A stretch of 64,000 nt of DNA from a virus. Both the position numbers and the translations under genes were made by a program. This document shows, piece after piece, positions 8,510 through 17,242 of the stretch (its first letter is position 1; each line of letters opens with the position of its first letter). The notes beneath the pieces were generated by a model. That model was given only the letters and a program-made list of their open reading frames with translations, did no database searches and was not told the DNA's origin. The DNA is taken from the IMG/VR virus record IMGVR_UViG_3300010354_000082, positions 1-64,000 of that record, one strand, 5' to 3'.

Positions 8510-9583
8510 ATGATCAAGATCTATGAGCCTTATTGCATAGCAGAATCTTCAACACTCGCTAAAGTGACTATTGACGCAGGTAGACTGACATGTCACAATG
8601 AAGAATTTCGTGATGTTGCAAATAGACTCACGAAATTGCACGATAGACCTGCCGTGCCTGTTTTCAATGGAACTTGCGCAACTCATCTCGCTTTCAAGGC
8701 AATGAAGATGAAAGTTCCTCGTCTAAAAAGGGTCATAGTTCCCAACAACGTTTACGTTGCTGCATGGAACTCTATGCTCATGGACGGAGATCTGGAGCTG
8801 GTGCCGATTGATGCCGATGACAAAACTTGGTGCGTAGACATCGAAAAATTGAGCAACGAATTGCGATCATCAGATCCAGAAGATACTGGCGTTCTTATCG
8901 TTCATAATGTCGGCGGAATAGTCAACGTACCGCGGTTAATTAGGGAATTTCCACATCACACATTCATAGAAGATAACTGCGAAGGCTTTCTTGGAAAGTA
9001 CGAAGGTAAACTTTCTGGAACAGCATCGTTAGCATCAAGCATCTCATTCTATGCAAACAAAACTATCACCTGTGGTGAAGGCGGCGCAGTCATCATCGAT
9101 CCTTCGCTACAAGAAATTATCGAAAGAACGCAGAGTCAAGGTCAAACAAGCACCAGATATGTTCACGACATACTTGCCTACAATTACAGGATGACGAATA
9201 CACAGGCAGCGATGCTGATAGGTCAACTTGATCTATTGAGTGAGATTGTCGAAAGAAAGAGCAGAATATTTGAGCTCTATAGGCAGCTTTTGTCTGAAAA
9301 GTTTGAATTTCAAGTTCCCGAAATGAACACTGTCCACTCTGGCTGGATGTTTGCAGTCAGAGTGAGAGGCGGCGACTATTATCAAATGTCCTTCGAAGAA
9401 AAATTCGAAACTCGTCCCATGTTCCACCCGATTTCAGTTCATCGTCATCTTTCTAAATTCGCTAAAGATGAGACAGTCGCCAAACAGCTTTCTAAAGAGT
9501 GCTTTATGCTTCCTTCTCATCCCGGTCTTACAGAAGATGACGTAAGAATTGTGACCAGCATTCTTAATGAGAAAGTAGCATGA
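8510..9583 (+). CDS. DegT/DnrJ/EryC1 aminotransferase, perosamine-synthase-like
   Basis: A 357-residue PLP-dependent sugar aminotransferase (fold type I). Lys184 lies in SFYANKTITCGEGGAV, the site that forms the PLP aldimine. That segment closely resembles the NKTITTGEGG stretch of GDP-perosamine synthases, more than other DegT groups. Also visible are the substrate-side VIVPNNVYVAAWNSML and the PLP-contacting IEDNCEGFLGKY. Such enzymes convert a 4-keto-6-deoxysugar nucleotide to the 4-amino sugar with glutamate as donor. The Gmd product encoded two genes downstream, GDP-4-keto-6-deoxymannose, is exactly the perosamine synthase substrate. The stop overlaps the next ATG (ATGA). The family is certain; GDP-perosamine as product is inferred from motif and context. 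Confidence 0.85.
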   Translation: MIKIYEPYCIAESSTLAKVTIDAGRLTCHNEEFRDVANRLTKLHDRPAVPVFNGTCATHLAFKAMKMKVPRLKRVIVPNNVYVAAWNSMLMDGDLELVPIDADDKTWCVDIEKLSNELRSSDPEDTGVLIVHNVGGIVNVPRLIREFPHHTFIEDNCEGFLGKYEGKLSGTASLASSISFYANKTITCGEGGAVIIDPSLQEIIERTQSQGQTSTRYVHDILAYNYRMTNTQAAMLIGQLDLLSEIVERKSRIFELYRQLLSEKFEFQVPEMNTVHSGWMFAVRVRGGDYYQMSFEEKFETRPMFHPISVHRHLSKFAKDETVAKQLSKECFMLPSHPGLTEDDVRIVTSILNEKVA

Positions 9584-10529
9584 ATTTCCTTGTCACTGGC
9601 GGAACTGGGCTTCTCGGTAGAGAAATTTTTCAATCCGACACAAGCGCTGTATGTCTTGGAACGAAAGACTGCAATCTTTTGTCACTGCGATCAGAAGATT
9701 CATTCAAGAACAAAATTTTAAAATTGAAAGAGAGTGGCGCAAAAATTGACGCTGTCATCCACTGCGCTGCAAGAGTCGGAGGTCTAAAAGCAAATACCGA
9801 TTGCGTTGCAGATTTTTTTGATGACAATGTTCGCATGAACATGAACGTTATCAATGCGTGCAAAGAAGAAAAATTAAAGCTTGTGTCCGTTCTTTCAACT
9901 TGCATTTATCCTGACTCCTCCTACGCAACGTATCCGCTCACAGAAGACCAGCTGCATCTTGGCCCTCCGCACTTTTCAAATTTCGGTTATGCCCATGCAA
10001 AGAGAATGCTAGAAGTTCAGAGCAGAGCATACCGTCAGCAGCATCATTGCAATTTTATTTCGGTGATACCCAATAATTTGTATGGCCCAAACGACAATTA
10101 TGATCTTGACAGCGGTCATGTCGTGCCATCTTTGATTCGCAAGTTCTATGAAGCAAAAATTCATAAACTCTCTTACGTAGAAATATGGGGCAGTGGAAAG
10201 CCCATCAGAGAGTTCACGTTTGCTAGAGACGCTGCGAGGATCATTCTTTGGCTTGCAGAAAACTACAGCGGTGAAGAGCCCGTAAACATTGGCAATCCAG
10301 ATTCCATTTCTATTGCGGAACTTGCTCGAATAATCTCAGAAGAAATTGATTACAAGGGTGATCATGTTTTCGACGTCAACAAGCCTGATGGCCAATTTCA
10401 AAAGCCTACCTCCAACAAAAAGCTTCGATCTCTCGGTTGGAATGGGACGTACACACCGCTTCGTGACGGTCTTCGAGAGACAATAAAGTCATTCATCGAT
10501 AGATACCCAAACGTCAAGGGTGTTATAGT

Positions 10530-10533
<4 letters not shown>
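9580..10533 (+). CDS. GDP-L-fucose-synthase-like NAD(P)-dependent epimerase/reductase
   Basis: A 317-residue extended short-chain dehydrogenase. It has the NADP-binding TGGTGLLG at residues 6-13, the [10 protein letters not shown] stretch typical of GDP-fucose synthase (Fcl/WcaG/GER1), the STCIYP segment carrying the active-site Ser, and YAHAKR giving the catalytic YxxxK pair. Downstream, [12 protein letters not shown] and [12 protein letters not shown] are also characteristic of this group. Fcl performs 3,5-epimerisation and 4-reduction of GDP-4-keto-6-deoxymannose to GDP-L-fucose. Here it sits between an aminotransferase that may use the same intermediate and Gmd that makes it, so the phage may feed two branches. 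Overlapping stop and start codons on both sides indicate one translational unit. Confidence 0.85.
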
Positions 10534-11512
<979 letters not shown>

Positions 11513-11516
<4 letters not shown>

Positions 11517-11541
11517 ACAATCTGCCGCTTGATGCTAGTAT
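11513..11541 (+). promoter_or_regulatory. Sigma70-type promoter for glf, predicted leaderless
   Basis: TTGAAC (11513-11518), a 17-base spacer and TAGTAT (11536-11541) give a near-consensus host-type promoter. The ATG of glf begins seven bases after the -10 box, where transcription would start, so the message would be leaderless. No Shine-Dalgarno is present before this ATG. The -35 box overlaps the gmd stop codon. Confidence 0.6.
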
Positions 11542-11547
11542 GTTCGT

Positions 11548-12645
11548 ATGTATGACTACATCATTGTCGGCTCTGGTCTCTTCGGTTCAATCTTCGCTCA
11601 CGAGGCTCGCCTCAAGGGCAAGACAGTCCTTGTCATTGACAAGCGAGGTCACATCGGTGGCAACTGCTACACTGAGAAACGGGAAGGCGTAGACGTTCAC
11701 GTCTACGGTCCGCACATTTTCCACACCTCTGACAAGCGTGTGTGGGACTTTATGAATCGATTCACGGCTTTCAACGGCTTCGTGAATCGTCCCAAGGTGA
11801 ACTACAACGGAAAGATTTTCTCTTTTCCGATCAACCTGATGACTCTCCACCAGCTGTGGGGCGTCAACACTCCTGACGAAGCACGACGCAAGCTCGATGA
11901 GGTCCGTGTCCCTTGCGAGAACCCTCGCAACTTGGAAGAGTGGATCCTTTCGCAGGTGGGTCGGGAGGTCTACGAGACATTCATCCACGGCTACACCAAG
12001 AAACAGTGGATGCGTGATCCCGTAGACCTCCCGGCATCGATTATCAAGCGCCTTCCCATTCGCCTGAATTTCGATGACAACTACTTCAACGACACCTACC
12101 AGGGAATCCCGGTCAACGGCTACACTGACATCTTTCACGGTCTGCTAGAGGGAGTAGATCTCGCTCTCGGCGAGGACTTCTTCCAGAATCGAGAGAAGTG
12201 GGAGAAGATGGGCAAGCGTGTCGTCTACACCGGTAAGATCGATGAATACTTCGGGTACGAACACGGCGAGCTCGACTATCGCACCCTGCGCTTCGAGCAC
12301 ACCGTGCAGGATGGTGACTATCAGGGCAACGCTGTCATCAACTACACCAACCCAGACATCCCCTACACTCGCATCACGGAGCACAAGTATTTCCAACCGC
12401 AGCTCCTTGATAAGACTCCGCGCACTGTCTGGACTCGAGAGTTTCCTGCAGAGTGGAATCGAGACGCTGTTCCCTACTACCCTGTAGGCGACGAGAAGAA
12501 CACCGAGATCTATCGCAAGTATCGCTCTCTTGCAGACTCGCAGTCAAACGTCCTTTTCGGAGGTCGTCTTGCCGAATACAAATACTACGATATGCACCAG
12601 GTCGTAGGATCAGCCCTCCAAAAATCAAGGAAAGAACTTGACTGA
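11548..12645 (+). CDS. glf: UDP-galactopyranose mutase
   Basis: A 365-residue flavoenzyme that interconverts UDP-galactopyranose and UDP-galactofuranose. The N-terminus has the FAD-binding IIVGSGLFGSIFAHEA with GxGxxG at 8-13, then DKRGHIGGNCYTE and VHVYGPHIFHT. The centre has YTKKQWMRDPVDLPASIIKR and the C-terminal part has YPVGDEKNTEIYRKY, which fit the substrate-arginine and flavin regions of Glf. Length is normal for bacterial Glf (about 370-390). It supplies UDP-Galf for a galactofuranosyltransferase that could be any of the transferases nearby. It appears to have its own leaderless promoter rather than a ribosome binding site, unlike most genes here. The next gene starts within its last codons. 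Confidence 0.95.
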   Translation: MYDYIIVGSGLFGSIFAHEARLKGKTVLVIDKRGHIGGNCYTEKREGVDVHVYGPHIFHTSDKRVWDFMNRFTAFNGFVNRPKVNYNGKIFSFPINLMTLHQLWGVNTPDEARRKLDEVRVPCENPRNLEEWILSQVGREVYETFIHGYTKKQWMRDPVDLPASIIKRLPIRLNFDDNYFNDTYQGIPVNGYTDIFHGLLEGVDLALGEDFFQNREKWEKMGKRVVYTGKIDEYFGYEHGELDYRTLRFEHTVQDGDYQGNAVINYTNPDIPYTRITEHKYFQPQLLDKTPRTVWTREFPAEWNRDAVPYYPVGDEKNTEIYRKYRSLADSQSNVLFGGRLAEYKYYDMHQVVGSALQKSRKELD

Positions 12646-13432
12646 CTTCCCAACTGGCAAGCCCCACGTGTCCTACTCAGAAGTGTCCTGTTGGACAGCG
12701 TGCGGCTGGAAACACAAGCTCACGTATGTCGACAAGGTCCCGCTGCCTGACCAGGACTGGATTCACGCGAATTTCGGGACTCACGTCCACGCCGGAGTCG
12801 AAAATTACCTGAAGACTCGGACGATGAACATCGAGGCTGTCACCCAGGCCATCGAGAAAGAGTGGATCGAAAAGGGCCGCAAGGAAATTGAGAAGTGGAA
12901 GACGTGGGCTCACAACATCCTCACCGACTTTCCGGGATGGATGGACGAGAATTTTCCGGGCTGGGAACTCCTCGGCGCCGAGCTCTCTCTCTACGAGGAC
13001 ATTCCCGAAGAGGAGTCGATCAAGTTCAAAGGATTTGTGGACTGCGTCATTCGCGCTCCCCTCAATGAGGAGAAGACACGCTGGAAAGTCTGGATTCTCG
13101 ACTGGAAGACGGGTCCTGCGTACGGGTGGAAGCGAGAGAAGCTCGAGGACGACCTCACACTCGCCCAGCTCTGGCTCTACAAGTCTTTCCTCACGCGCAA
13201 GCTCGATGTCAACAGTCGAGAAATGGGCTGCGCATTCGTGGTCCTGAAGAAGGGCGCGAAACCCGGATCGACCATTTCTCGCTATGACATCTCTGTCGGT
13301 CCCAAGCCGATGGAGAAGGGAGAAAAGATGGTCAGAAATATGGTCACCGGAGTCAGAAAGGGAAAGTTCATCAAAAACAAGTATTCTTGCGAGTGGTGTG
13401 ACTATCGCAAGGCAGGAATCTGCACGCCGTAA
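12638..13432 (+). CDS. Cas4/RecB-like PD-(D/E)XK nuclease with cysteine cluster
   Basis: A 264-residue protein starting at TTG 12638 behind AAGGAAAG and overlapping the glf stop. It has the PD-(D/E)XK core: Asp135 in KGFVDCVI, and Asp155 and Lys157 in WILDWKTG. A histidine-containing helix, GTHVHAGVENYL, lies upstream, and a QLWLYK helix follows as in RecB/Cas4 nucleases. Cys18/Cys22 near the start and Cys251, Cys254 and Cys262 at the end (CEWCDYRKAGIC) could hold an iron-sulfur cluster as in Cas4 and AddB. Members are DNA exonucleases used in recombination or genome processing. Its position between glf and glycosyltransferases is odd; it probably belongs to the replication or packaging set. 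No cas1/cas2 or CRISPR repeat is present, so a CRISPR role is not suggested. Confidence 0.8.
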   Translation: MTDFPTGKPHVSYSEVSCWTACGWKHKLTYVDKVPLPDQDWIHANFGTHVHAGVENYLKTRTMNIEAVTQAIEKEWIEKGRKEIEKWKTWAHNILTDFPGWMDENFPGWELLGAELSLYEDIPEEESIKFKGFVDCVIRAPLNEEKTRWKVWILDWKTGPAYGWKREKLEDDLTLAQLWLYKSFLTRKLDVNSREMGCAFVVLKKGAKPGSTISRYDISVGPKPMEKGEKMVRNMVTGVRKGKFIKNKYSCEWCDYRKAGICTP

Positions 13433-13441
13433 TACTTATTA
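13431..13441 (+). promoter_or_regulatory. Candidate late promoter motif
   Basis: AATACTTATTA begins at the stop codon of the nuclease gene. It is one of a set of related intergenic motifs in this window (consensus nATA[C/G][T/A]TAnTA) that I propose as -10-type late promoters read by the gp55-like factor. It precedes a hairpin leader and a glycosyltransferase gene. Confidence 0.5.
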
Positions 13442-13453
13442 CGTTTACAATCT

Positions 13454-13487
13454 TGCCTCGCGTAAGGATGATGGTTTACGCGAGGCA
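13454..13487 (+). promoter_or_regulatory. 12-bp leader hairpin hiding a Shine-Dalgarno
   Basis: TGCCTCGCGTAA (13454-13465) pairs perfectly with TTACGCGAGGCA (13476-13487) around a 10-base loop. The right arm contains GAGG, the only ribosome-binding-like sequence at a proper distance (five bases) from the TTG start at 13491. The short following sequence TCTTTG is a poor terminator tail, so translational control seems likelier than termination, though attenuation is possible. Confidence 0.5.
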
Positions 13488-13490
13488 TCT

Positions 13491-14735
13491 TTGCATAAGA
13501 AGAAAGTTCTAATTCTTTCCGATCACGCTCTCTCGACCAGCGGCGTCGCCACGCAGACGAGACATCTCGTCAACGGCCTCCTGCAGAAGGGTGGGTGGAC
13601 ATTCCGCCAGTTCGGCGCCGCTCTCAAGCACGCGAACTACCAGACGGTGATGGTGAACGAGGATTTCATCATCAAGCCCATTGACGGCTTTGGAGACAGA
13701 AATCTCCTGCGATCCGCGATCGTCAACGAGCGACCTGACGCGATTCTCATCTTCACAGACCCCAGGTTCTTCACCTGGCTGTTCGAAATGGAGGACGAGA
13801 TCCACCAGGTATGTCCTATCGCGTGGTGGCACGTGTGGGACAACTACCCGGCTCCCGAGTTCAACCGCCCGATGTACGAGGCGACAGACCTCATCAACTG
13901 TCACTCGTATCTCACATATGAAATTTGCAAGGGAATGTTCCCCGAGAAAACGAACTTCATTCCCCACGCAGTCCCAACGGGAATTTTCAAGTCTCTTCCG
14001 AAACAGGAAGTCGATGCGTGGAAGCTGCAGCTTCTCGGTCCAGAGCGCAAGGACCACTTCATCGCATTCTGGAACAACAGGAACGCGAGGAGAAAGCGAC
14101 CAGGCGACGTCCTCGAGTCCTGGAAGATCTTTCTCGACGAGCTGCAGGCGAAACACGGTCACAAGAAAGCGACTCTGCTGATGCACACCGATCCATTCGA
14201 TCAGGAGGGTCCAAATCTTCACGAAGTCTCGAGGATGCTCGGCATCAGTCAGAACGTCACCTACTCGACCGAGAGGATCGACTTTGACAAGATGAACGTC
14301 CTCTACAATGTCAGCGACGTGACGATCAATATCTCTTTTGCCGAAGGATTCGGTCTCTCGACTCTCGAGGCAATGACGATCGGCAAGCCCATTATCGCGC
14401 TGAAGACCGGCGGTCTTACCCGACAGGTCGTCGACCACCGCGACGGCTCGGAGAATGGAGTCGCCCTCCCTGTCGAGCTGCGAACGATCGTCGGGTCGCA
14501 GTCGGTCCCATACATCTACGAGGATTACGTCTCTGCAGAGACGACGGCGGCAGCGATTATGAAAATTTACGATCTCGGTCCCGAGGGTCGAGAGGCGCTC
14601 GGTAAGAAGGCACGCGAATACGTGGAATCGGAATTCTCGATGCAGGCGACCATCGACGCCTGGCACGAGTCTCTCAGCGCTCTCATTGAGAACTGGCGAG
14701 AGAAGAGAAAGAGTTGGACGGTGGAGGCGCTATGA
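13491..14735 (+). CDS. GT4 family glycosyltransferase
   Basis: A 414-residue GT-B enzyme. I chose TTG 13491 because the protein fold begins right after it, (M)HKKKVLILSDHALSTSGVA; the longer upstream reading overlaps the previous gene and crosses the intergenic hairpin. The C-terminal half has the retaining GT4 signature ISFAEGFGLSTLEAMTIGKP, with the E-x7-E pair that contacts the nucleotide sugar, and SYLTYEICKGMFPEKTNFIP marks the domain linker. Similar genes are common in T4-like cyanophages and related myoviruses. The start region is folded into a perfect hairpin and follows a candidate late promoter, so expression may be late and controlled at translation. It overlaps the next gene as ATGA. 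The sugar is unknown. Confidence 0.85.
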   Translation: MHKKKVLILSDHALSTSGVATQTRHLVNGLLQKGGWTFRQFGAALKHANYQTVMVNEDFIIKPIDGFGDRNLLRSAIVNERPDAILIFTDPRFFTWLFEMEDEIHQVCPIAWWHVWDNYPAPEFNRPMYEATDLINCHSYLTYEICKGMFPEKTNFIPHAVPTGIFKSLPKQEVDAWKLQLLGPERKDHFIAFWNNRNARRKRPGDVLESWKIFLDELQAKHGHKKATLLMHTDPFDQEGPNLHEVSRMLGISQNVTYSTERIDFDKMNVLYNVSDVTINISFAEGFGLSTLEAMTIGKPIIALKTGGLTRQVVDHRDGSENGVALPVELRTIVGSQSVPYIYEDYVSAETTAAAIMKIYDLGPEGREALGKKAREYVESEFSMQATIDAWHESLSALIENWREKRKSWTVEAL

Positions 14736-15880
14736 AAAAGTCGGTAGTCCTGAGAGCCCCGCTGCTCTCCAATTCTGGTTATGGAACCCACGCCCGACAG
14801 ATCTTTCGCTGGCTGGAGACGAGGAACGTTGAGATTGTTTCTGACATCCTCAACTGGGGCGCCACATCGTGGTTCCTCAACCACGATGCAGAGGGTGGAC
14901 TCGTCGGTAGGATCATCAATTCTGCGAAGCAGCCGTCGAAGACCCCTGACCTGATGATCTCCCTCCAGCTGCCGAACGAGTGGCAGCGTCTCCCAGGCGC
15001 AAAGTGCGTCGGTATGTCGGCGGTGGTGGAGACCGACAGATGTAATCCTGACTGGGTGAAAGCGTGCAATGAGATGGACAGGGTGATCGTTCCTTCGACA
15101 TTCTGTAAGAGTCTCATCAGCGCGTCGACGGCCGATGTCAGGGTCGTTCCGGAATCATTTCACGATGACATTGTGACGGCAGAGCCCCTGAACCTGCCGC
15201 AGGTGAAGACCAAGAAGAACTTTCTGCTCGTAGGTCAGCTGTCAGGTATCAAGCCCGAGCTCGACAGAAAGAACATCTTCTACACCGTCAAGTGGTTCTG
15301 CGAGGAATTCAAGGACAGTCCCGACGTCGGCCTGATCATCAAGACAAACCTCGGAACAAACTCGACGTTCAATAAGAACAACCTCCGAAACATCTTCACG
15401 AACCTCGTCAATGAAGTTCGTCGCGCCGGCAAGACACCGCCCATCTATCTCATCAACGGAGAGATGACGACTGCTGAGATTGCGTCGCTGTATCGAAGTC
15501 CGAAGGTCACGGGACTCCTATCACTCACCCGCGGAGAGGGATACGGTCTTCCGATTCTCGAGGCGGCTGCCTCCGACCTACCGGTCATCTGCACAGGATG
15601 GTCGGGTCACCTCGACTTTATGAATCGCGGCAAGTTCATCAGCGTCGAGCACGATCTCATCCCCGTTCCAACAGAGAAGGTAGACAATCAAATCTTCGTC
15701 CCGGGTTCTCAGTGGGCGATGCCCAAAGAGGCTGACGCAAAGAAGAAGATGAGAAAGTTTATGAATTCTCCTGAGATGCCGAAGAAGTGGGCTGCCGACC
15801 TCGGAAAACTTCTTCGCGCTGAATTCTCTTCTGAAGCGGTCTTCAAGTCATACGACAGAGAACTCGGTGACTTGCTATGA
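14732..15880 (+). CDS. GT4 family glycosyltransferase
   Basis: A 382-residue GT-B enzyme. ATG 14732 overlaps the previous stop as ATGA and follows a GGTGGAGG ribosome site, so it is preferred over the in-frame TTG at 14714. The N-terminus (VVLRAPLLSNSGYGTHARQI) gives the glycine-rich acceptor-side loop. The middle VGMSAVVETDRCNPDWV and VIVPSTFCKSLI are typical of this GT4 branch, and TRGEGYGLPILEAAASDLPV is the EX7E donor motif. It is probably the partner of the preceding GT4 gene, the two adding successive sugars in the cytoplasm to a virion protein or a lipid carrier. The next gene overlaps by four bases, tying the end of the glycan island to the sigma-factor operon. Confidence 0.85.
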   Translation: MKKSVVLRAPLLSNSGYGTHARQIFRWLETRNVEIVSDILNWGATSWFLNHDAEGGLVGRIINSAKQPSKTPDLMISLQLPNEWQRLPGAKCVGMSAVVETDRCNPDWVKACNEMDRVIVPSTFCKSLISASTADVRVVPESFHDDIVTAEPLNLPQVKTKKNFLLVGQLSGIKPELDRKNIFYTVKWFCEEFKDSPDVGLIIKTNLGTNSTFNKNNLRNIFTNLVNEVRRAGKTPPIYLINGEMTTAEIASLYRSPKVTGLLSLTRGEGYGLPILEAAASDLPVICTGWSGHLDFMNRGKFISVEHDLIPVPTEKVDNQIFVPGSQWAMPKEADAKKKMRKFMNSPEMPKKWAADLGKLLRAEFSSEAVFKSYDRELGDLL

Positions 15881-16167
15881 ACGAGATCGCTCTCTACGCC
15901 ATCATAGGACTCGAGACTTCGCTCCTTGTCGTGGCGTTTTTCTATCTCGCTCGGTTCTCGATGACACTCCTCAGATTCCAGGAGGAGATTGAGAAGTCTC
16001 TTGACTCTCTGGACGAGAGATACCGGTCAATCTCGAAGGTCCTTGAAATTCCGCTGTTCTACGACTCTCCTGAAGTGAGACGGGTAGTAGAGGACGTGAG
16101 AGCCTGTCGGGAGTCCATCCTCCAGGTCGCCCAGAAGCTCGGCCGCGTAGAGGAGGAAGAGTCTTGA
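15877..16167 (+). CDS. Small single-pass membrane protein with coiled coil
   Basis: A 96-residue protein with one strong hydrophobic segment (residues 5-27, within YAIIGLETSLLVVAFFYLAR) and a charged helical remainder (FQEEIEKSLDSLDERYRSI) likely to form a coiled coil in the cytoplasm. It lacks a cleavable signal peptide. It overlaps the preceding glycosyltransferase (ATGA) and the following sigma factor, so all three may be co-translated. I do not recognise a family. Possible roles are a membrane anchor for glycan enzymes or a spanin or holin accessory; nothing in the sequence decides this. Confidence 0.65.
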   Translation: MNEIALYAIIGLETSLLVVAFFYLARFSMTLLRFQEEIEKSLDSLDERYRSISKVLEIPLFYDSPEVRRVVEDVRACRESILQVAQKLGRVEEEES

Positions 16168-16886
16168 GAGGTAAGAAAAAGACGGGGACACCCGCAACGG
16201 CTTCGAAGACTCTCTACTTTGGTCCTGAAGTCCAGGAGTCGATGATCAAATTTCACAGGGAACCCATTCTAGAGAACAAGGAAGACATCTACATACGCGA
16301 GATTATGCCTGCGTTCAACAAGCTCGTAGAGAACCTGATCTTCATCTACGGATTCTCAAAGGGATTCGACAGCGTAAGCGAAGTGAAGTCCGACTGTGTG
16401 TGTTTCCTGTATGAGAATATGCACAAGTTCAACCCCGAGAGGGGAACAAAGGCGTTCTCGTATTTCAACGTGGTCGCTCGAAATTGGTTGATAAACAATT
16501 CCAAGCGAAGACACAAGGACGACGTCAGGAGCGTGTCTATCGACGATGTCTCCAGACTCTCGGCAGCTGACAGGAGGACAATCTCTCACCACTCGATCGC
16601 CCACTCGCCAGATGACGTTCTCATCGACAAGGGTCGAAAACAGAGAATCCTGGACGCTCTCGATGACATCGAGGACGATATGGTCGAACCGCACGAGATC
16701 TCTGTCATAGCAGCGCTGAAGACAATTTTCGAAAATTCCGAGGAGATCGATCTCCTCAGCAAGAGAGCGGTGTTCCTCTACATTCGAGAAATTTCTGGCG
16801 TCAATCACAAGCAGATGTCTGCGGCGATGTCATCGATCAGGAAGAAGTATCGAGAAGTGAACAATAGGGTGGGAGGTATCTTTTGA
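16164..16886 (+). CDS. gp55-like late-transcription sigma factor
   Basis: A 240-residue protein starting at TTG 16164, whose last two bases belong to the TGA of the gene before; GGAGG lies about seven bases upstream. The centre has MHKFNPERGTKAFSYFNVVA followed by RNWLINNSKRR, the region-2-like helix shared by T4 gp55 and bacterial sigma70 (core binding and -10 recognition). The C-terminal half is acidic and helical. gp55 replaces sigma70 on host RNA polymerase and reads T4 late promoters from a -10-type box (TATAAATA). It normally needs the gp45 clamp and gp33 coactivator, which are not in this window. It would read the motif set proposed here. Length is a little above T4 gp55 (185 residues). 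Confidence 0.82.
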   Translation: MRGKKKTGTPATASKTLYFGPEVQESMIKFHREPILENKEDIYIREIMPAFNKLVENLIFIYGFSKGFDSVSEVKSDCVCFLYENMHKFNPERGTKAFSYFNVVARNWLINNSKRRHKDDVRSVSIDDVSRLSAADRRTISHHSIAHSPDDVLIDKGRKQRILDALDDIEDDMVEPHEISVIAALKTIFENSEEIDLLSKRAVFLYIREISGVNHKQMSAAMSSIRKKYREVNNRVGGIF

Positions 16887-17242
16887 AGAGCGCAGCAAAG
16901 GCGATGAAGGATCTCCAGAACAAAGAGTCGAAGATGAAAAATTTCGGAGATCTCATCGATTCAATCGAGTCCGCAGACGAGAAGAAGAAGTTTCTCTGGA
17001 AGCAGATTTATGAGAACGCTGTCAGCGATCGGGAGCTCGCGAGCGTCCTCTACACGCAGCTCTTCTCTTCGAGCTCGGGCTCGACAAATGATCACAATAC
17101 TTACGGTCCAATGCTCGTCAGGTATCTCGAGAGAATGGGAAAGTGCACTGAGCAGCTCATCAAGCTTGCCGAGATGATCGACGACGCAGACAGGAGCACG
17201 ACAGCTCCGGAAGACATGTATGACGCGATCCAGGAGAAGTAA
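16883..17242 (+). CDS. Conserved-looking helical phage protein, unknown function
   Basis: A 119-residue protein starting at TTG 16883, overlapping the sigma-factor stop (TTGA) with GGGAGGT upstream. It is predominantly helical and charged (DSIESADEKKKFLWKQIYEN), with a central serine-rich loop (LFSSSSGSTND) and no recognisable catalytic motif. It lies between the late sigma factor and the baseplate spike, and its stop shares one base with the next ATG (TAATG). It could be a late-transcription accessory protein or a baseplate chaperone. I recognise no family. Confidence 0.6.
   Translation: MKSAAKAMKDLQNKESKMKNFGDLIDSIESADEKKKFLWKQIYENAVSDRELASVLYTQLFSSSSGSTNDHNTYGPMLVRYLERMGKCTEQLIKLAEMIDDADRSTTAPEDMYDAIQEK

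Noticed and set aside
12638-13432. A CRISPR-Cas remnant suggested by the Cas4-like gene
   Set aside because: No cas1, cas2 or repeat-spacer array is found in the window; phage Cas4-like nucleases commonly stand alone.
13284-13490. Upstream extension of the GT4 reading frame
   Set aside because: It would overlap the nuclease gene by 150 bases and cross a promoter motif and hairpin; the GT4 fold starts right after TTG 13491.
13509-14666. Minus-strand open frame of 385 codons
   Set aside because: Opposes a clear GT4 gene with the EX7E motif; composition effect.
17092-17102. AATACTTACGG, similar to the late promoter motif
   Set aside because: It lies inside a coding sequence, lacks the final TA and is not followed by a nearby start.
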